A model generated the notes under the pieces. The model was not told the DNA's origin. It saw nothing but the letters and a program-made list of their open reading frames with translations, and did not search any database. A stretch of 47,598 bases of DNA, taken from assembly GCA_900552105.1 (NCBI GenBank), contig URYH01000006.1:1-47598 (forward strand), written 5' to 3'. This document shows positions 15,455 to 22,691 of this stretch, piece after piece; position 1 is the stretch's first letter, and every line of letters begins with the position of its first letter. Both the position numbers and the translations under genes were made by a program. The DNA comes from an uncultured Eubacteriales bacterium. GTDB lineage: Bacteria; Bacillota; Clostridia; Christensenellales; UBA1242.

Positions 15455-16300
15455 TCAAGTGGATTTCTTTATTATTTTCTCATATGGTCCAACAACTTGT
15501 CTGTCTTTGATTCTGCTTTCTGAAATATAACTATTAATTATTTTGCAATTTTCTCCAATAATGCTGTTTTCAATAATATTTCCGCCATCCAGCACACAAT
15601 TTGGATAAATAAAAGTCATGCCACGAATGATATTGTTTGGCTCAATTCTTGTTCCAGCACCAATGATGCAATCGCAATCAACAAACGTTGTGTTTGGGTC
15701 AACAATTTGAACACCCTCAGACATATGAAAATCCAAAATTCTGTTTTTTATGATGTCCGAAACAAAAGCAACCTGCTTTTGATTATAGCAAGTGATAAAG
15801 TCTTCTTCTTCAAAATATTCTGTTTGCATTGCAGCAATTTCAGTTGCAGTTTTGACATATTCTGTGTTGAAGATAAAACCGCGCGTCAATCTCATGACAT
15901 TAATATCCCGACTTCTTACAAACATAAATATCTCTTCAATTGTGGACTTTTGAAGAAGCGGAGTGTCAGAATAGAAAACTGCCGTGAACTTTGTGTCTTC
16001 AAGATGTGGTTTTATCAAAGACAAAATGTTGCTCTCGGGTGAGCAAGCAACAGTTTTTGTTTTGTATCCTTCGCACGCAAGAGCCACCCATTGCCACATT
16101 TTTTTACCATAAATATTGATTTCATAAGGCTTGAGAACACCTTTGAAAGCGGGATTTTTTGCAAGCAAAATAATAACCGTAAAATCTCCAAAGCCGCTTG
16201 TGTCCATCGCCTTTTTTGTTTCGGTCTTTCCAAAAATAATGTCGTCCGTCAGAATCTCGTTTGACGAAAGTGTTTGGTTTTCCAAAGTTAATGTTTCCAT
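15455..16300 (-). CDS. degenerate GlmU-like protein
   Basis: The 281-residue protein aligns by eye to GlmU but is much shorter than the usual 450 or so residues. The N-terminal part keeps an echo of the uridyltransferase (LLAKNPAFKGVLKPYEINIYGKK and FYSDTPLLQKSTIEE) but lacks the GxGTRM loop and the QxGTAHA stretch. The C-terminal part keeps the junction text (RILDFHMSEGVQIVDPNTTF) and about four left-handed beta-helix turns, stopping soon after VGPYEKI, before the acetyltransferase active site. Synteny (glmU-pth-mfd) supports descent from GlmU. Neither reaction seems possible, so a regulatory or structural role is likely. The ATG at 16298-16300 lies six bases after a TATAAT, suggesting a leaderless transcript. 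Confidence 0.7.
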   Translation of the reverse strand: METLTLENQTLSSNEILTDDIIFGKTETKKAMDTSGFGDFTVIILLAKNPAFKGVLKPYEINIYGKKMWQWVALACEGYKTKTVACSPESNILSLIKPHLEDTKFTAVFYSDTPLLQKSTIEEIFMFVRSRDINVMRLTRGFIFNTEYVKTATEIAAMQTEYFEEEDFITCYNQKQVAFVSDIIKNRILDFHMSEGVQIVDPNTTFVDCDCIIGAGTRIEPNNIIRGMTFIYPNCVLDGGNIIENSIIGENCKIINSYISESRIKDRQVVGPYEKIIKKST

Positions 16301-16306
16301 GCCCAA

Positions 16307-16336
16307 ATTATAACACACCAAAAATATTTTGGTCAA
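16307..16336 (-). promoter_or_regulatory. promoter for a leaderless glmU-like/pth/mfd transcript
   Basis: TTGACC (16331-16336), 18 bases and a perfect TATAAT (16307-16312) stand only six bases before the ATG. Transcription would start at or within the start codon; no Shine-Dalgarno sequence is seen. Confidence 0.6.
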
Positions 16337-16339
16337 CAT

Positions 16340-16391
16340 AAAAAAAGATGCCAAACCAAACATTATTTATAATTTGATTTGCATCTTTTTT
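16340..16391 (-). terminator. terminator after ypeB
   Basis: AAAAAAGATGC and GCATCTTTTTT flank an inner AAATCAAA/TTTGGTTT stem. The minus-strand RNA forms a long hairpin ending in a T-run, and the structure looks usable in both directions. Confidence 0.8.
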
Positions 16392-16394
16392 GCT

Positions 16395-17747
16395 TTACAT
16401 AAGTTTTTGACCGCTTTCGGATGAGACAACTTGAAGAATGTTTTCTTCAACTCCCGACTCAGCGTTGATATAGATAAAATAGATTGAACCGAGGTTGTCG
16501 CATTTGAATTCATAGCACAAAACTTCGCGGTTGTAATCAAGTGGAACAAGACATAGTTTTGTTGTTTGAATGTTATATCCATTTTCTATTGTATTTTTTG
16601 CTTTATCACCAGAAATTTTTGCAGTTGCAAGGCTTCTGTTTGTGTGGTTTGTGAAATATGCACACGCTTCGAATCCGGCAATATTCCCTGTTGATTTATC
16701 AACTTTGATTTTGATTAAATCTGGATAGAGAATAATTCCATTTTGCACTGGTGCAATGTTGAAATATGCCTCGCTCTCTTTTTCGTCGCTCCAAACAACT
16801 TCAACATCTTTAATTCCTGCTTTTTTACAGAAATCAATGGCGAGTTTTTGTGCATTTTCAAAACTTATGTTTGAAGAGTTTGCAACCACTCCACCACTCA
16901 CAGTGAGAAGTCGCCCACCAACTTCTGTGATTTGAGCAAACTGATTTGTTCCATCAAGATAGAACGAAAAGTCATGTGTTTTAAATTTGCCATTTGTTTG
17001 ACCAAGATACTTGAAGTTTTCAAGGTTTTTCCCTGTGTAGATTTCACGCAAGTTCTTTTCTGCTTGAATTGAGTCAACATTTTCGCCAAAAAGACCTTTG
17101 ATTTCAACGTTTGTCACAGAGTCTGAAAATGGTCCATCATAAATCATTGAAGGATACTCAATGTCGTCAGTTTTGATTTGTCTGAGGTCGTTTGTGAGAT
17201 TATTGAAATCGCCTTCGATATTTTTGCTTGCTTTGAGGATGGAATATCCACCGGCAAGTTTTTTTGTGAAACTATCAAGGTTGAACTTCATTTCTTTGAT
17301 TGCTTGATGAAGTTCCCCAACTTTTTGTTTTTGCTCAGGTGTGAGCTTGCTTGTCTTTTCGATTGAAGTTTCAAGCGAAGACATATAGCCATAGAATTGG
17401 TTGATGAACTTGATTGAATCATTAATTCCGCCCGCTGAAACTGGCAAAATATTCAAGTTTTCTTGTGCTGCTTTTGCGTTTGCTGAAATTTCTTTAACCA
17501 ATTTCTTTTGGTAGCTTCCTGAACTTGATGCCATGAGTTTTCCAAGTTTGTTTTCAGCATTGTTGATGTTGTCTTCAAGGTCATAGTATGAGCGTTGATA
17601 AACATATTCAAGACTAGAACCATAGGCATTCATTTTGTTTGTGTTGATGAAAAGTGCAAGCACCGCTGCAACCATGAGCGCCGCAAAGACAGCGGTTAGC
17701 ACAATGAAGACAACGGTTGTTGATTTCTTTGTTTTTGTTTGTTCCAT
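16395..17747 (-). CDS. ypeB: germination protein YpeB
   Basis: The 450-residue protein has one N-terminal membrane segment (about residues 10-32), a helical middle part and C-terminal PepSY-type repeats. Text such as GGRLLTVSGGVVANSSNISFENAQKLAIDF is typical of YpeB. It is needed for SleB to reach or stay stable in the spore. GGAGGGG precedes the ATG directly behind the sleB stop, so the pair is co-translated. As in other spore formers, sleB and ypeB are adjacent, but here they also follow spoIIR. Confidence 0.92.
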   Translation of the reverse strand: MEQTKTKKSTTVVFIVLTAVFAALMVAAVLALFINTNKMNAYGSSLEYVYQRSYYDLEDNINNAENKLGKLMASSSGSYQKKLVKEISANAKAAQENLNILPVSAGGINDSIKFINQFYGYMSSLETSIEKTSKLTPEQKQKVGELHQAIKEMKFNLDSFTKKLAGGYSILKASKNIEGDFNNLTNDLRQIKTDDIEYPSMIYDGPFSDSVTNVEIKGLFGENVDSIQAEKNLREIYTGKNLENFKYLGQTNGKFKTHDFSFYLDGTNQFAQITEVGGRLLTVSGGVVANSSNISFENAQKLAIDFCKKAGIKDVEVVWSDEKESEAYFNIAPVQNGIILYPDLIKIKVDKSTGNIAGFEACAYFTNHTNRSLATAKISGDKAKNTIENGYNIQTTKLCLVPLDYNREVLCYEFKCDNLGSIYFIYINAESGVEENILQVVSSESGQKLM

Positions 17748-17756
17748 GCACCCCTC

Positions 17757-18425
17757 CTATATCGCAAACACGTGTTTGCCAATTGTGACAACGGTTTGCC
17801 TTGAGAATATCCACTTGCTTGTTGCAGTGGTTGGATTATAGTAATACAAACAACCATAGGTTGGGTCCCAGCCATTGAGTGCATCTTGTGCCGCTTGATA
17901 TGCGGTTGAGTTTGGTTCAAGGTTGATTTGCCCGTCATTGACCGCAGTGAAAGCCCAAGGTTGATAAACAACTCCCGAAATTGTGTTTGGGAAAGCCGCG
18001 TCTTTCACACGATTAAGAATAACCGCTGCCACTGCAACCTGCCCAACATAGGGTTCGCCTCTCGCTTCGGCGTGAACACATTTTGCAAGAAGATATAGAT
18101 CACTTGATGTCACTGAATTAAAGTTTAGTCCTAGTGCTGCAATTGTCTTTGGTCCTGCCACTCCGTCCGCTGTGAGTCCGTTTGCTTTTTGGAAAGCAAC
18201 AACTGCATTTCTTGTTGCATTTCCATAAATGCCGTCAACCGACCCAAAGTAATAGCCCAAATCTTTTAACTTTTGTTGAATTTGCTTGTTCTGTGATGTA
18301 GTCGCAACTTGGCTGATTGAAGTTATATTATTGTTGTTGACATTATCAACACTCACAATGCAACCGACCAAAATCACTGCAAAAAGCAAAAGAACGGCAA
18401 ACATAATTCTATTGCGTTTTTTCAT
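17757..18425 (-). CDS. sleB: spore cortex-lytic enzyme SleB
   Basis: The 222-residue protein degrades cortex peptidoglycan at germination. After an N-terminal hydrophobic segment comes a peptidoglycan-binding domain (about residues 48-100, LGYYFGSVDGIYGNATRNAV). A lytic transglycosylase domain follows with the catalytic glutamate region CVHAEARGEPYVGQVAVAAV and the family ending SKWIFSRQ. The signal region ends in LVGC, so it may be a lipoprotein, which is not typical of SleB. Its ATG overlaps the spoIIR stop by four bases (ATGA). Confidence 0.95.
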   Translation of the reverse strand: MKKRNRIMFAVLLLFAVILVGCIVSVDNVNNNNITSISQVATTSQNKQIQQKLKDLGYYFGSVDGIYGNATRNAVVAFQKANGLTADGVAGPKTIAALGLNFNSVTSSDLYLLAKCVHAEARGEPYVGQVAVAAVILNRVKDAAFPNTISGVVYQPWAFTAVNDGQINLEPNSTAYQAAQDALNGWDPTYGCLYYYNPTTATSKWIFSRQTVVTIGKHVFAI

Positions 18426-18961
18426 GTTCCCTCCCGACCAAGAATTTTGTTTATTATGTGCAAAATTTTGGATTTATACACAACTCCTTCTCCGGTCGGG
18501 TTTGCTGACACAAAACATAGTGGCGGATAGACAACGCACCACCAATTATCTCCCTTTGCTTCCCCAAGTTCCAAAATGAGTGCATCATAGAAGCCTTCAT
18601 CAAGTGTGAGATCTTGATAACTCCTTGTTGGAAAGTATTCATTGCAAAGTTTTGCATGGGATGAATAGGAAAAACCATTTTGTCTAAGAATTTCGTTCGC
18701 CAGTTTTTCAATTCCATCAAAATTTTGTCTGAGTGCGTTCTCTGCTTGCTCTTTTGTTTCGCACTCGCAAAGGACTGGAATGAGATACTCGACGACCTTG
18801 TCTTTTATTTTATATTTGACATTTTGGTCAATGTCGAGATTTGAATTTGCCCTGATATGTATTCTCAAATATTCTTCGTTTGCATCAGTTTTGTTTGTCG
18901 AAAATAAAACAAAAGCAAGCCCGATGACAACAATTAAAACGACAATAAAAATTTTTCTCAT
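18422..18961 (-). CDS. spoIIR: stage II sporulation protein R
   Basis: The 179-residue protein is the forespore signal that triggers processing of pro-sigma-E by SpoIIGA in the mother cell. It has an N-terminal signal or anchor segment (residues 3-22) and the family motifs LRIHIRANSNLDIDQNVKYKI, FPTRSYQDLTLDEGFYDAL and GDNWWCVVYPPLCF. GAGGGG precedes the ATG. The promoter at 19005-19032 is identical in both boxes to that of spoIIQ, another known sigma-F gene. It heads an operon with sleB and ypeB. Confidence 0.95.
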   Translation of the reverse strand: MRKIFIVVLIVVIGLAFVLFSTNKTDANEEYLRIHIRANSNLDIDQNVKYKIKDKVVEYLIPVLCECETKEQAENALRQNFDGIEKLANEILRQNGFSYSSHAKLCNEYFPTRSYQDLTLDEGFYDALILELGEAKGDNWWCVVYPPLCFVSANPTGEGVVYKSKILHIINKILGREGT

Positions 18962-19004
18962 AAAAATAACCCCTCTTGAAATTGTCTTTGACTTTTCAAG
19001 AAGG

Positions 19005-19032
19005 ATTATTGACTCTATTATTTTATTTATAC
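19005..19032 (-). promoter_or_regulatory. sigma-F-type promoter of spoIIR-sleB-ypeB
   Basis: GTATA (19028-19032), 14 bases and GTCAATAAT (19005-19013) on the minus strand, an exact match to the spoIIQ promoter. An 8-bp inverted repeat (TCTTGAAA/TTTCAAGA) lies in the leader just before the ribosome-binding site. Confidence 0.7.
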
Positions 19033-19040
19033 TCTAAAAA

Positions 19041-20558
19041 TTATACACTTTTCTTTCGATAGCAAACAATTTTTTCATCTCCAACCATAACATCTGGAAG
19101 GTCTGGGTTAAATTTTGCTAGAGTGTCAACACTTTCAACCATGTCTTTTGCGACATCCCAAAGCGTTTGACCGGCGTTTGCGAAGTAAATTTCCATTGCA
19201 CTTGTTTTTGGTGGAAGTTCATCTTGGAGTTCAATTCCAGATATTGCAGCCCCTGTTTCGGTTGAGTAAACTGCAACATATGTTTTGACCTCGGCCTCAA
19301 TAAATATGTCTTTGCCGCGTTTTGCAACAACATCAACTCCGTCAACAGCACACTTAACATCAATCAAAGCGCCTGGAATTTCTTCAATACGTTGTTTGAC
19401 TTCAAACGGAATCTCAACTTCAAGCGATTCAATGGTTGAGTTTTCGTCATTGAGATATAGCACTGTTGTTTGCATTGTTCCCTGAATAATAATTTCGTCA
19501 TCTTGAACATAGTAAGCAAGAACTTTGAGCGTGTTTGCAGAGTTTTCAAGCACTTTGTCAATTCTTGGAGTGTTCTCGCCTGCGGTGACTGTGCCGTCAA
19601 TTTTATTTTGGAAATACATTTGTTTTTGTGGTGCAAGATAATTATAGGAATTTGTTGAAACAAGCGTTGTATGAGTCAAAGAATAAACATCTTCGATTGA
19701 TTCAAATTCAAACTTTTCAAATGCAAATATATGAACATTTGCTTCACGATTGATATTGACTTTTGCCCCTTCTTCGCCCTGCTCCAAAGTGTTCGTTATG
19801 GCATCATGTTTCACAGATATAAATTGGTCAATAAGACTTTCTTTTGTGACACCACCAACTTCAAGTTCTTCGCCAAATGGTTGCACAAAAGATGCACTTT
19901 TTAGTTTTGGTTCAACATCGTCTTCGACATAGAGAATGTCAACAATATCTTCACCATTGAGTGTCACATATCCATTCCCCGCCTGAGCATCTTTGCAGAT
20001 TGTTTGAACATCAACTCTAAGCACTTTTTTAACCTTGTCTTTTATATCAAAACAAAGTGTGTCACTGAGTTTTTGATTTGAGGATTTTGTTAATCTTGTG
20101 GCGTGGTTTTCCGACATCTTGACGCATAAATCTTCGTCAGCCTCTGCAACATCGAATTCGGTTTGAGGATATCCAAGGACGCGAACCTCTGTCGTGACAA
20201 CAAATCTAACTTCATCTTCGCTGACGCCGTCAACCGAATAGTCAACAATTTCAGCAGATGCCACAACTCCAAGATTTGGTTCAAAATCTCCCTCAACCTT
20301 GCTCGAAAAAGCAAAAGCACTTGATGTTGAATCAATTTCGTCATTTTCGGTTTTATAAAGAATGTCAATGATGATTTTGCCAGAAACATTGGCTTCTTTT
20401 TGAAGCGGCTCACAACTCGTTACTTCGACTTTTGCAGACGACAACAAAAGTCCCATAACCTTTTGGTCAGCCGATGCGACCTTGCACTCAATGTTGTTTT
20501 GCACACTGCCAAGCATTCTTTTGTTTACGACTAAAATTTTTTGGTTTGACTTTGCCAC
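19041..20558 (-). CDS. sipL: SipL-like SPOCS/LysM spore coat protein
   Basis: The 505-residue protein carries repeated SPOCS (DUF3794) domains across the N-terminal 450 residues and a C-terminal LysM domain (last 50 residues, FANAGQTLWDVAKDM). This architecture is that of clostridial SipL, which binds the SpoIVA ATPase through its LysM domain and ties the coat to the forespore. The start is taken as the GTG at 20556-20558 because GGAGG lies nine bases upstream; an in-frame ATG 22 codons earlier lacks such a site. It follows veg on the same strand, an order seen in Clostridia. Confidence 0.88.
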   Translation of the reverse strand: MAKSNQKILVVNKRMLGSVQNNIECKVASADQKVMGLLLSSAKVEVTSCEPLQKEANVSGKIIIDILYKTENDEIDSTSSAFAFSSKVEGDFEPNLGVVASAEIVDYSVDGVSEDEVRFVVTTEVRVLGYPQTEFDVAEADEDLCVKMSENHATRLTKSSNQKLSDTLCFDIKDKVKKVLRVDVQTICKDAQAGNGYVTLNGEDIVDILYVEDDVEPKLKSASFVQPFGEELEVGGVTKESLIDQFISVKHDAITNTLEQGEEGAKVNINREANVHIFAFEKFEFESIEDVYSLTHTTLVSTNSYNYLAPQKQMYFQNKIDGTVTAGENTPRIDKVLENSANTLKVLAYYVQDDEIIIQGTMQTTVLYLNDENSTIESLEVEIPFEVKQRIEEIPGALIDVKCAVDGVDVVAKRGKDIFIEAEVKTYVAVYSTETGAAISGIELQDELPPKTSAMEIYFANAGQTLWDVAKDMVESVDTLAKFNPDLPDVMVGDEKIVCYRKKSV

Positions 20559-20636
20559 AATAAAAATCCTCCACACATTTGACTTTGTAATAATGTATAG
20601 AGGACTTTTTGTTTTTAGAACCAAAAAATAAAAAAA

Positions 20637-20876
20637 TTATTTTGTTGAAACTTTCACATCGCCACACAAAATGTCTGAATATGAGAAAGTTTGCGTGTTA
20701 CCTGTTTCTGTTTCTTCGGTCTTGACCGTGAACACGCTCGGATAACACGAATCAATGGTAGCCATCATTTTTTCAATCTTTTTTCTTCCACGATTAATTG
20801 TTAATTTTACATTCTCGCCTTTGAGTGCAAGGATTTGATCTTTAACATCTGAAAGGGATAACAAAGTTTTTTTCAT
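20637..20876 (-). CDS. veg: Veg protein
   Basis: The 79-residue protein matches the Veg family: a short N-terminal helix (LSDVKDQILALKGENVKL), a basic NRGRKK stretch, YPSVFTVKTEE and TFSYSDILCGDVKV. In Bacillus subtilis Veg stimulates biofilm matrix genes by antagonising SinR. No SinR is visible here, so its role in this lineage is open. GAGGTGA precedes the ATG. The gene is immediately upstream of sipL, 78 bases away. Confidence 0.9.
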   Translation of the reverse strand: MKKTLLSLSDVKDQILALKGENVKLTINRGRKKIEKMMATIDSCYPSVFTVKTEETETGNTQTFSYSDILCGDVKVSTK

Positions 20877-20951
20877 TTTTTCACCTCAACCAATTTTTGC
20901 CAAAAAGATTGAGATTTAAACCTCAAATATAAGATTATATTAAACATAAAC

Positions 20952-20976
20952 AAAAAATCCCTCGCAGGGATTTTTT
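20952..20976 (-). terminator. terminator after the zinc-ribbon gene
   Basis: AAAAAATCCCT-gcg-AGGGATTTTTT on the minus strand; the hairpin begins in the stop codon. Confidence 0.85.
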
Positions 20977-21493
20977 ATTCATCAATATCGTCATCGTCCT
21001 CTTCATCCTCATCTTCATCATCGAAGTCGTCTTCATCTTCAAAGTCCAACTCTTCGTCTTCAATCTCCTCGTCGGAATCGTCCTCTTCATCACTTTCTTC
21101 GTCAAAGTCGTCTTCAAGTCCCAAAGGAAGGTCGTCTGAAGTCATGATATCGTCATCATCGTCAGCATCGTGAACTTGAGTGAACTCTTCGTCATCTTCC
21201 TCTTCATATCCGTCTGTGTCTTTTGCGTTGATATATTCATCCCACTCGTCGTTCTCGTATTCGTCACCATGGAAGTTTGTGTCGAGTGAACGCTCTTTTG
21301 CGCAAGTTGCACACATGATTTCGTCTGGTTGAATGTAGTTTGTTTTGCAAACTGGGCAGTATTCAAGGTCGAGTTCGTCAAGTTCACTTGTTCCGTCAAG
21401 CTCACTCTTGCAAACCGAACACAGTTTTTCCCCTTTTTTGATATAGTTGAGCTCACATCTTGGACATCTGATATAAACTGGTTTTGTTGCCAT
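20975..21493 (-). CDS. zinc-ribbon protein with acidic tail
   Basis: The 172-residue protein has an N-terminal region with three CxxC knuckle pairs (CPRC, CSVC, CPVC, then CATC) in residues 1-65, enough for two small zinc ribbons. An extremely acidic low-complexity tail of Asp and Glu makes up most of the rest. The start at MATKPVYIRC (21491-21493) follows GAGGTG. Acidic tails of this sort occur on transcription- or ribosome-associated factors, but no function can be given. It sits alone with its own promoter and terminator between spo0A and veg. Confidence 0.75.
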   Translation of the reverse strand: MATKPVYIRCPRCELNYIKKGEKLCSVCKSELDGTSELDELDLEYCPVCKTNYIQPDEIMCATCAKERSLDTNFHGDEYENDEWDEYINAKDTDGYEEEDDEEFTQVHDADDDDDIMTSDDLPLGLEDDFDEESDEEDDSDEEIEDEELDFEDEDDFDDEDEDEEDDDDIDE

Positions 21494-21543
21494 AAGCACC
21501 TCTTTAAAAATAGTTTTATATTTATAATGATTTTTATGTTGAG

Positions 21544-21572
21544 ATAATATCAATTTTAAATATAATATGCAA
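21544..21572 (-). promoter_or_regulatory. promoter of the zinc-ribbon gene
   Basis: TTGCAT (21567-21572), 17 bases, TATTAT (21544-21549) on the minus strand. Confidence 0.6.
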
Positions 21573-21654
21573 CTATTTTTAATATGTTATAAAAAAATTT
21601 TTTGGCAAAAATATTTTTGATTTTTTCCAGCAACAAACAGTCCGAAATTTTTCT

Positions 21655-22419
21655 CTACGCGCCCTCAATCAACATTTTGTCCGCAACAAGTGCAATGAAT
21701 TCACCGTTGGTTGGTTTTTCATTTGAATTGTATACTTTTAAACCAAATATTGAGTTGATGTTTTCAATTTTCCCTCTGTTCCAAGCAACCTCAATTGCGT
21801 GTCTGATTGCACGTTCAACTTTGCTTGAAGATGTTGAATATTTGTCAGCAATTGTTGGATAAAGTTTTTTCGTGATTGAGTTGATTATTTCTGGACTATC
21901 AATCGCGAGTTTGATTGCCTCTCTCAAAAATTGATAACCTTTTATATGTGCAGGAATGCCAACCGTAATAAAAATATTTGATATTTTTTCTTCAAGTTGA
22001 CGACTGCCCATCTTGCTGATATTGCTTGGCGCCTTGTTCTCAACCAGTTCAAGAACTCTTTTTTCAACAACCGAACAATTGATTGGTTTTGCAATAAAAT
22101 AATTTGCTCCCAGCATTGTCGCCTTTGTTACAAATCCATCATGAGTGAGATTTGACTCAATGATGAATTTTGATGAAATGTTCGGACGCTTTTTTGCTTC
22201 CTCCAAAACTTCAAAACCGTCAATTCCAGTAAGAACAACATCCATGACGACAACATCAACCGAATTGTTTAGTATCGTGTCCAAAACCTCTTGTCCGTCG
22301 CTTGACACGCAAACAATCTCAAACCTATCTGATTTTGAAAAATAATTCACAAGTTCATTTCTTGATTCTTCACTTGCGTCCGCTATCAAAATTTTTATTT
22401 TTTGTTTTTTTGTTTCCAT
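21655..22419 (-). CDS. spo0A: sporulation master regulator Spo0A
   Basis: The 254-residue response regulator starts sporulation. The receiver domain (residues 1-120) has the acidic pocket near D14, the phosphoacceptor D60 in VVVMDVVLTGIDGF and the conserved Lys in FIAKPIN. The DNA-binding domain (about 145-254) shows the Spo0A-specific text GIPAHIKGYQFLREAI, KLYPTIADKY and RAIRHAIEVAWNRG. GGAGG lies five bases before the ATG at 22417-22419. A TGTCGAA 0A box lies 118 bases upstream, consistent with autoregulation. The spoIVB gene often found before spo0A is absent; a lipoprotein gene takes its place. Confidence 0.97.
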   Translation of the reverse strand: METKKQKIKILIADASEESRNELVNYFSKSDRFEIVCVSSDGQEVLDTILNNSVDVVVMDVVLTGIDGFEVLEEAKKRPNISSKFIIESNLTHDGFVTKATMLGANYFIAKPINCSVVEKRVLELVENKAPSNISKMGSRQLEEKISNIFITVGIPAHIKGYQFLREAIKLAIDSPEIINSITKKLYPTIADKYSTSSSKVERAIRHAIEVAWNRGKIENINSIFGLKVYNSNEKPTNGEFIALVADKMLIEGA

Positions 22420-22536
22420 TTTTTCCTCCATAATTTTGCTACGAGGAAAGAATAACACGAATTTGTGCCAAAAAATATAAAATCGCGTGTTAAATTTTCT
22501 CCTCTTTTGCCAAAAGTCGGAGATATATGTAGAACA

Positions 22537-22543
22537 ATGTCGA
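22537..22543 (+). promoter_or_regulatory. 0A box upstream of spo0A
   Basis: TGTCGAA is a perfect match to the core Spo0A-binding site and lies in the gene-free leader between spo0A and the lipoprotein gene. The rest of this 272-base interval is AT-rich with one inverted repeat (TAACACG/CGTGTTA, about 22454-22487) and the terminator at its right end. Confidence 0.55.
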
Positions 22544-22652
22544 ATATATTTATAAATTGAAATAAAACACGATAATTTAAAATAAAAAAAAGAATTTTTT
22601 ACTTACAAAACAAGGTCATAAATCTCAAGAAGAAAAACCCTCAAAGCTATCA

Positions 22653-22687
22653 CAAAAAAACAACTCAATCAAATTGAGTTGTTTTTT
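22653..22687 (-). terminator. terminator after the lipoprotein gene
   Basis: ACAACTCAAT-ttg-ATTGAGTTGT flanked by A and T runs gives a strong hairpin on the minus strand. Confidence 0.88.
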
Positions 22688-22691
22688 CATA

